From assembly GCA_016871275.1 (NCBI GenBank), contig VFZG01000013.1, positions 1 to 64,000 of the forward strand: a stretch of DNA of 64,000 bases, read 5' to 3'. Position numbers and translations under genes: made by a program. Source of the DNA: Acidimicrobiia bacterium. Lineage in GTDB: Bacteria; Acidobacteriota; Vicinamibacteria; Vicinamibacterales; UBA2999. Positions 62,593-64,000 of this stretch are shown here, one piece after another. The notes under the pieces are model-generated. The model did not search any database. It saw only the letters and a list, made by a program, of their open reading frames with translations, and had not been told where the DNA came from. The first letter of the stretch is position 1. The number at the start of each line of letters is the position of its first letter.

Positions 62593-63183
62593 GTGGTTGA
62601 CGCTGGAATCGGCCGCCTGCTCATCTCGAGCCTGCATCAAGGCATTGCCGACATTTCCCCAAACAGGCTTGAGTTCTACGAAAACTGGTTGAGCCCTACC
62701 GGCATGCGCGACGGGCGCATCGGGCTGGCGCCGCTTGGCGCCGTGCTCAGCTTCCTGCATCGCGAAGAGCCGCCGGCCAACGAACAGATCGTGGCGCGCG
62801 CTGGCCGGTATGCCGCCGATTGGATGTTCGCCGGTGTGTCGACCTTCCGGCGCTCCTACGTGCGCCACCTGCCGATGGGCCTGCGGTCGCGCGCGGCGCT
62901 GGGCCTCGGCCGGAAGCTGATTCTCACGACCGTGCGCCAATCGAAGGTCGGGTCGAGGCTGAGCGGCAGGTCCGCGGCCATCGACATCAGCTCGGCGTTG
63001 TTCGACCAGTTGCGGGCTCCGGCCACCATCCCGATGCGCGCGTTCTATGCCTCCGCCGTCGAGCGCCTGCTCCAGCACTGCGCGGTCGATGCCGAGGTGA
63101 GCGTCACCACTGATCCGCTTGGCGCGTGGAGCCTGGCGATCACCGTCCGCGGGCCGCTCGAGGTGCTGGAAAGTGAGAAGTGA
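62593..63183 (+). CDS. Hypothetical protein with V4R-like length, no family recognised
   Basis: A 196-residue protein of unknown function. It has an N-terminal LISSLHQGIADISPNRLEFY, a central basic helix FRRSYVRHLPMGLRSRAALG then LGRKLILTTV, and a C-terminal half resembling a small alpha/beta sensor domain (RAFYASAVERLLQHCAVDAE). The size and the final strand layout recall 4-vinyl-reductase-type ligand-binding domains, but there is no clear motif. It is possibly co-transcribed with argS (19-bp gap, GTG start). Its stop TGA (63181-63183) lies in an AGTGAGA heptamer array, which also encodes the last residues ESEK. Confidence 0.6.
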   Translation: MVDAGIGRLLISSLHQGIADISPNRLEFYENWLSPTGMRDGRIGLAPLGAVLSFLHREEPPANEQIVARAGRYAADWMFAGVSTFRRSYVRHLPMGLRSRAALGLGRKLILTTVRQSKVGSRLSGRSAAIDISSALFDQLRAPATIPMRAFYASAVERLLQHCAVDAEVSVTTDPLGAWSLAITVRGPLEVLESEK

Positions 63184-63263
63184 GAGGCAGAAAGTGAGAA
63201 GTGAGAGGTGAGAAGTCGGAAGAGGAGCATGCTTCTCACCTGCTACTTCTCACTTCTCACTTC
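63174..63263. repeat. Inverted heptamer arrays AGTGAGA / TTCTCAC
   Basis: The left array has 7-bp units AGTGAGA, AGTGAGA, GGCAGAA, AGTGAGA, AGTGAGA, GGTGAGA. The right array has TTCTCAC, CTGCTAC, TTCTCAC, TTCTCAC. The inner pair AGGTGAGAAG (63206-63215) and CTTCTCACCT (63232-63241) forms a perfect 10-bp stem with a 16-nt loop that holds the ribosome-binding site and ATG of the next gene. Confidence 0.85.
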
Positions 63264-64000
63264 GCCGGCCTTCGCCCAGCTCCTCGTCATTCCGTTCGAC
63301 AATCCCACCCAGGAGCCGCGGCTGACCTGGATGCGCGAAGGGGCCGCCATTCTGCTGAGCGAGATGCTGGCATCGGCCGGCGAGTTGACGATCGAGCGCG
63401 AGGAACGTTTGCGCGCGTTCGAGCGCTTGCAGTTGCCCGCCACCGCGACACTCAGCCGCGCATCGACGATTCGGGTCGGGCAGGCGGTCGCCGCCTCGCT
63501 GATCCTGAGCGGCAGCGTGACCATGACGGGCGACCAACTGGTGGCTCGCGCCCGTGGCGTCCGGCTCGATACCGGCCGATTGCTGCCCGAGTTCGAGGCG
63601 AGCGGGCCGCTGACCGACGTGTTCCTGGTGTTCGGCCGCCTGGCGCAGCTGGTGCGCGGAGCGCCCGAGGCCGCGCTGCCGGCCACGCCGGACCGGCTGC
63701 CTGATGCGCCGCAGGTGTTCGAGCTCTATGTCAAGGGCCTGGTCGCGGAGACGCCGTCGACCGCGCTGGCGTTTCTCGAGCAGGCGTTGAGCGTGGCGCC
63801 GCAGTTCGATCGCGTGCGGCTGGCCATCTGGGATTTGCACTCCGAGGCGTCCGAGCACCAGCGCGCGCTCGAGAGCATCACCGCCGTCGGTCCTGACAGC
63901 CGCTACCGGCGCGCCGCGCAGTTTCGCCGCGCGCTCTCGCTGATACACCTGAAGCGTTTTGACGATGCGCTCGCGACGCTGGGCGCGATGCAGCGGGAAG
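63229..64000 (+). CDS. Exported TolB/FlgO-like and TPR-like protein, N-terminal part
   Basis: This frame is open to the window edge (257 codons) and is absent from the ORF track. It has a signal peptide MLLTCYFSLLTSPAFAQ, most of which is encoded by TTCTCAC-type heptamers. A domain like TolB-N/FlgO follows (LLVIPFDNPTQEPRLTWMRE, GAAILLSEMLASAGELTIER, VGQAVAASLILSGSVTM), usual in proteins that rank or assemble envelope components. From about residue 160 helical pairs look like TPRs (FELYVKGLVAETPSTALAFL; DDALATLGAMQRE). GGAAGAGGAG stands just before the ATG. Start and ribosome site lie in the loop of a predicted hairpin. Confidence 0.8.
   Translation, partial: MLLTCYFSLLTSPAFAQLLVIPFDNPTQEPRLTWMREGAAILLSEMLASAGELTIEREERLRAFERLQLPATATLSRASTIRVGQAVAASLILSGSVTMTGDQLVARARGVRLDTGRLLPEFEASGPLTDVFLVFGRLAQLVRGAPEAALPATPDRLPDAPQVFELYVKGLVAETPSTALAFLEQALSVAPQFDRVRLAIWDLHSEASEHQRALESITAVGPDSRYRRAAQFRRALSLIHLKRFDDALATLGAMQRE

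Overview
About 64 kb of GC-rich bacterial chromosome with short intergenic gaps and no plasmid, phage or rRNA genes. Two VWFA-related proteins of the type described from Acidobacteria, an Oar-like TonB-dependent receptor with an N-terminal carboxypeptidase-regulatory domain, a DUF5916/CBM9 outer-membrane protein, UPF0182, and long secreted TPR proteins together suggest an Acidobacteriota member, possibly Vicinamibacteria. That assignment is inference from gene content; there is no rRNA to confirm it.

Layout. 1-5.3 kb: a partial NagX/DUF5009-type membrane protein, UPF0182, an S4 RNA-binding protein and ilvD. 5.4-18 kb: exported and envelope genes (TonB-dependent receptor, a decayed toxin-antitoxin pair, TPR proteins, a sulfite-oxidase-like molybdoenzyme, a VWFA protein, a DUF5916 protein). 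18-21.8 kb: the most accessory-looking stretch, with a two-gene sce7726 cassette, tRNA-Phe, insertion-sequence debris, DinB, and a broken ArsR/SRPBCC pair. 21.8-33 kb: uvrA, mpg, mscS, degP/htrA, hsp20, efp, tdk, a Ku remnant, a CDP-alcohol phosphatidyltransferase and uvrC. 33-45.5 kb: the widespread M50-trpS-scpA-scpB-rluB-cmk-rpsA-HU neighbourhood, here with the rluB block on the opposite strand and a decarboxylase/aldehyde dehydrogenase pair placed between cmk and rpsA. 45.5-54 kb: HIT protein, acyl-CoA dehydrogenases, a second VWFA protein, glutamate dehydrogenase and a two-subunit B12 mutase with residues resembling isobutyryl-CoA mutase. 54-64 kb: valS, birA, coaX, an RNA m5U methyltransferase, a glutamine-amidotransferase-like hydrolase, argS and a partial TolB/TPR-like exported protein.

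The most unusual signal is repetitive DNA. At least a dozen loci hold short arrays with a strict 7-bp or 8-bp period. Their consensus differs from place to place but falls into a few families. They sit at gene ends, often contain the stop codon, and in places run into coding sequence (ScpA tail, a ValS loop, the mature N-terminus of a TPR protein, and the signal peptide of the last gene). Two of them (36377-36498 and 46728-46857) are homologous 122/130-bp palindromic elements in opposite orientation. Both lie exactly between convergent reading frames, and all four element ends supply the TGA stop codon. This resembles in form the heptanucleotide STRR sequences of filamentous cyanobacteria.

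Two further themes recur. Many genes have a TANNNT-type -10 hexamer only 6-9 nt before the start codon and no Shine-Dalgarno sequence, suggesting leaderless mRNAs. Several small pseudogenes keep recognisable ends while the middle is missing (Ku, DAC-like sensor, response regulator) or keep only one end (PIN toxin, ArsR).
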